From NCBI RefSeq assembly GCF_042662225.1, contig NZ_JBHSYQ010000004.1:186001-250000 (forward strand): a DNA stretch of 64,000 bases. The letters are read 5' to 3'. This DNA is from Nibribacter roseus. Its GTDB lineage: Bacteria; Bacteroidota; Bacteroidia; Cytophagales; Hymenobacteraceae. The notes under the pieces are model-generated. The model saw only the letters and a program-made list of their open reading frames with translations. It made no database searches and was not told the DNA's origin. How positions within the stretch are numbered: the first letter of the stretch is position 1; each line of letters starts with the position of its first letter. Of the stretch, positions 62,682-64,000 are shown piece by piece. The position numbers were made by a program, and so were the translations under genes.

Positions 62682-63122
62682 ATGTCATCTATGTTTTCAA
62701 TATTTGAGAGTGAAGAAACCAAGCGGCTGAAAAGTCACATCATCAATTTAGGTGCCCTGGCAAAAATTGATGGTCATTTAGATGCCTCGGAGATTGAGCA
62801 CATCATTTCTATTGGGCAAAGGAAAGGCATGAAGGCCCAAGATATAAAAGCGTTGCTGGCAGATGCAGGCGACACTAAAATGACCATGCCCAACAATGAC
62901 ATTGACCGCTTTGACCAGATTTATGATTTGGTGGAGATGATGCTGGCCGATGGAATTGTGGATGATTCTGAAATGGATTTCTGCCTGGACATAGCCACTA
63001 AAATGGGCTTCCGTAAATCGGTGGTTGGTGTGTTGATCAAAAAGATTACAACTGGGGTAAAAGACGGGATAGACCGTGATGCCATTCTGCGCGACGCCAT
63101 GAACGTGCTGGAGCTGGAGTAG
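62682..63122 (+). CDS. TerB-like (tellurite-resistance B family) protein
   Basis: 146 aa, all-helical. LGALAKIDGHLDASEIEHIISIGQRKG and MMLADGIVDDSEMDFCLDIATKMG are two acidic D-G-x-(L/V)-D-x-(S/D)-E units typical of TerB/DjlA-N domains, which are thought to bind metal. No other ter genes are nearby, so resistance to tellurite should not be assumed. The start ATG is 31 bp after the three-repeat array. Confidence 0.82.
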   Translation: MSSMFSIFESEETKRLKSHIINLGALAKIDGHLDASEIEHIISIGQRKGMKAQDIKALLADAGDTKMTMPNNDIDRFDQIYDLVEMMLADGIVDDSEMDFCLDIATKMGFRKSVVGVLIKKITTGVKDGIDRDAILRDAMNVLELE

Positions 63123-63132
63123 CTAAAACAAG

Positions 63133-63750
63133 CTAATCTCCTGCCTCATATTTTTTGAATTTACCGTTCTCATACACGTAGGTAGCAGTATAGTTTTCTG
63201 CCCCTACTGAAACAGCATCGTTAGGGAAAATAAGGTTTTTCTGGGTGCTGTAGTCGTAGTATTTACCGTCTTTTTTTGCCAATGACAGGTAGTATAGGCT
63301 TCTGTTTTTGCCGCCTATATTTTGGAGGGCGTTTCTCTGCAGTACGTGTTCCTCCCAGTCACCTCCTTTGTCTTTTTTAATATACACAATAACAGACGCC
63401 GAATCATTCCTGACAATTTGTACAGCATAATCAGTTCTCTGGTCACCGTTAAAGTCTGCTTGTAGGAAATACGGTCCCTGCTCAGATTCAGGTATACGCT
63501 GGGCATCTACATCTGTAAGGGTAGGGAGTTCCCACTTGCCCTGCCTTTGATTTAAACTTGCTTTTAGCTCCGAAGGCAATTCTTTCTTGATATCTAGGGG
63601 TGGCCCAGTAGTGGTTTCAGTGCCATCTATATTGGCGTTATTCAGTGAATCTATTGTTTGTTCCAGTGCCTGAGACTCATGGGCCATTTGGTCCTCCTTA
63701 GATTTGCAGGCAACAAGCAGCAAGAGCATAAAAATGACAATACGGTTCAT
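63133..63750 (-). CDS. hypothetical lipoprotein
   Basis: 205 aa from the ATG at 63750. An ATG 9 bp upstream is equally possible. MNRIVIFMLLLLVACKSKED has a lipobox with the acylated Cys at position 15. The mature part has FLQADFNGDQRTDYAVQIV, an FG-GAP-like or EF-like phrase, and a beta-rich end. It is convergent with the TerB-like gene, 10 bp apart. Function unknown. Confidence 0.8.
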   Translation of the reverse strand: MNRIVIFMLLLLVACKSKEDQMAHESQALEQTIDSLNNANIDGTETTTGPPLDIKKELPSELKASLNQRQGKWELPTLTDVDAQRIPESEQGPYFLQADFNGDQRTDYAVQIVRNDSASVIVYIKKDKGGDWEEHVLQRNALQNIGGKNRSLYYLSLAKKDGKYYDYSTQKNLIFPNDAVSVGAENYTATYVYENGKFKKYEAGD

Positions 63751-63814
63751 GGCGTGCAAAGGCTGTTTGTGCTTTTGTACGTTGCAAGCCTATAAATGCT
63801 CTATTCCTGAGTGT

Positions 63815-63850
63815 GTTTTTAACCTGTTTTTCAGAAAACAAGCCTAAAAC
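63815..63850. repeat. 36-bp palindrome family, copy 16
   Basis: The arms GTTTTTAACCTGTTTT and AAAACAAGCCTAAAAC flank the loop TCAG, 16 bp downstream of the stop of the next minus-strand gene and upstream of the lipoprotein gene. Confidence 0.82.
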
Positions 63851-63866
63851 AATCAGCTATTAGTGC

Positions 63867-64000
63867 TTACGGCCATAAAACCGGTACCAGAAACAGGATG
63901 ATGGTAACCAGAATAAGCGTTAGAGGGGAACCTATCCTCAGAAAGTCTTTGAATGTATATTTTCCAGGGCCATATACAAGTATGCAAGAAGGCTCAAAAG
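63867..64000 (-). CDS. C-terminal end of an SLC13-type anion permease (partial)
   Basis: About 44 codons run in from the right edge and stop with TAA at 63869-63867. The translated end, YGPGKYTFKDFLRIGSPLTL followed by one hydrophobic helix and VLWP, matches the usual C-terminus of SLC13/DASS (sodium:sulphate or dicarboxylate) permeases. The rest is outside the window. Confidence 0.6.
   Translation of the reverse strand, partial: FEPSCILVYGPGKYTFKDFLRIGSPLTLILVTIILFLVPVLWP

Noticed and set aside
62682..63122. A tellurite-resistance operon
   Set aside because: Only a single TerB-like gene is present; no terC, terD or other partners are nearby, so the resistance label is not supported.
150..63850. 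The 36-bp palindromes as intrinsic terminators
   Set aside because: The T-run lies before the GC stem and the A-run after it on both strands, so no U-tract follows the hairpin; genuine terminators are present separately.
150..63850. The 36-bp palindromes as CRISPR repeats
   Set aside because: They are scattered singly over the window, with no spacers, no tandem array and no cas genes.

Overview
The window reads as chromosomal DNA of a Bacteroidota bacterium of the Cytophagales, most like the Hymenobacteraceae (Rufibacter/Pontibacter group). This is an inference from three things: type IX secretion (T9SS) C-terminal sorting domains on two secreted proteins, several close matches to the Bacteroidota promoter -7 element TAnnTTTG, and best-remembered homologues for most genes. 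No phage, plasmid or complete insertion-sequence gene is present.

Layout. (1) 1-3.8 kb: the end of a NuiA-like nuclease inhibitor, a secreted NucA-type nuclease and a T9SS cargo protein. (2) 3.8-22.7 kb: a nitrate assimilation island. On the minus strand run a sirohaem methyltransferase (cobA), a TrpD2-like protein, a NarX-like kinase with a PilJ-type sensor domain, and a NarL-like regulator. Divergently run nirB, nirD, a MoaC-MoaB fusion, moeA, an outer-membrane porin, a NarK transporter, a nitrate reductase fused to its own flavin reductase and [2Fe-2S] domain, a rubredoxin-tailed relative of sirohaem reductases, and a SelW-like protein. Together these import nitrate, make molybdenum cofactor and sirohaem, and reduce nitrate to ammonium. 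(3) 22.9-31.6 kb: a large T9SS protein, a cupin, a tandem universal stress protein, an alpha-glucan phosphorylase relative and a lipoprotein metalloprotease. (4) 31.9-39.7 kb: a drug exporter, an OmpR-type two-component pair, a SulP transporter with a beta-carbonic anhydrase, and a Gly/Ser/Asn/Tyr-rich low-complexity protein. (5) 40-49 kb: topoisomerase III and small housekeeping or membrane genes. (6) 49-50.6 kb: an AT-rich gene desert ending in tRNA-Leu(GAG). (7) 50.7-64 kb: an RqcH-like protein, an MBL hydrolase, a giant hybrid kinase with a CheY-like partner, a glycosyltransferase, miaA, pfkA, a TerB-like protein, a lipoprotein and the end of an SLC13-type transporter.

The most striking unexplained signal is a dispersed family of 16 imperfect palindromes. 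Fifteen are exactly 36 bp (16-bp arm, 4-bp loop, 16-bp arm) and one is 35 bp. Thirteen of the 14 intergenic copies lie within about 130 bp downstream of a stop codon or RNA gene end. Two copies sit in frame inside genes, and 36 bp is exactly 12 codons. Their polarity (T-run outside left, A-run outside right) is the opposite of an intrinsic terminator. They are listed individually as the 36-bp palindrome family.

Other points of interest are a MoaC domain lacking two catalytic residues, a phosphorylase relative with Thr at the PLP-lysine position, and two arrays of direct repeats at exact 11-bp spacing in front of the SulP and TerB-like genes.
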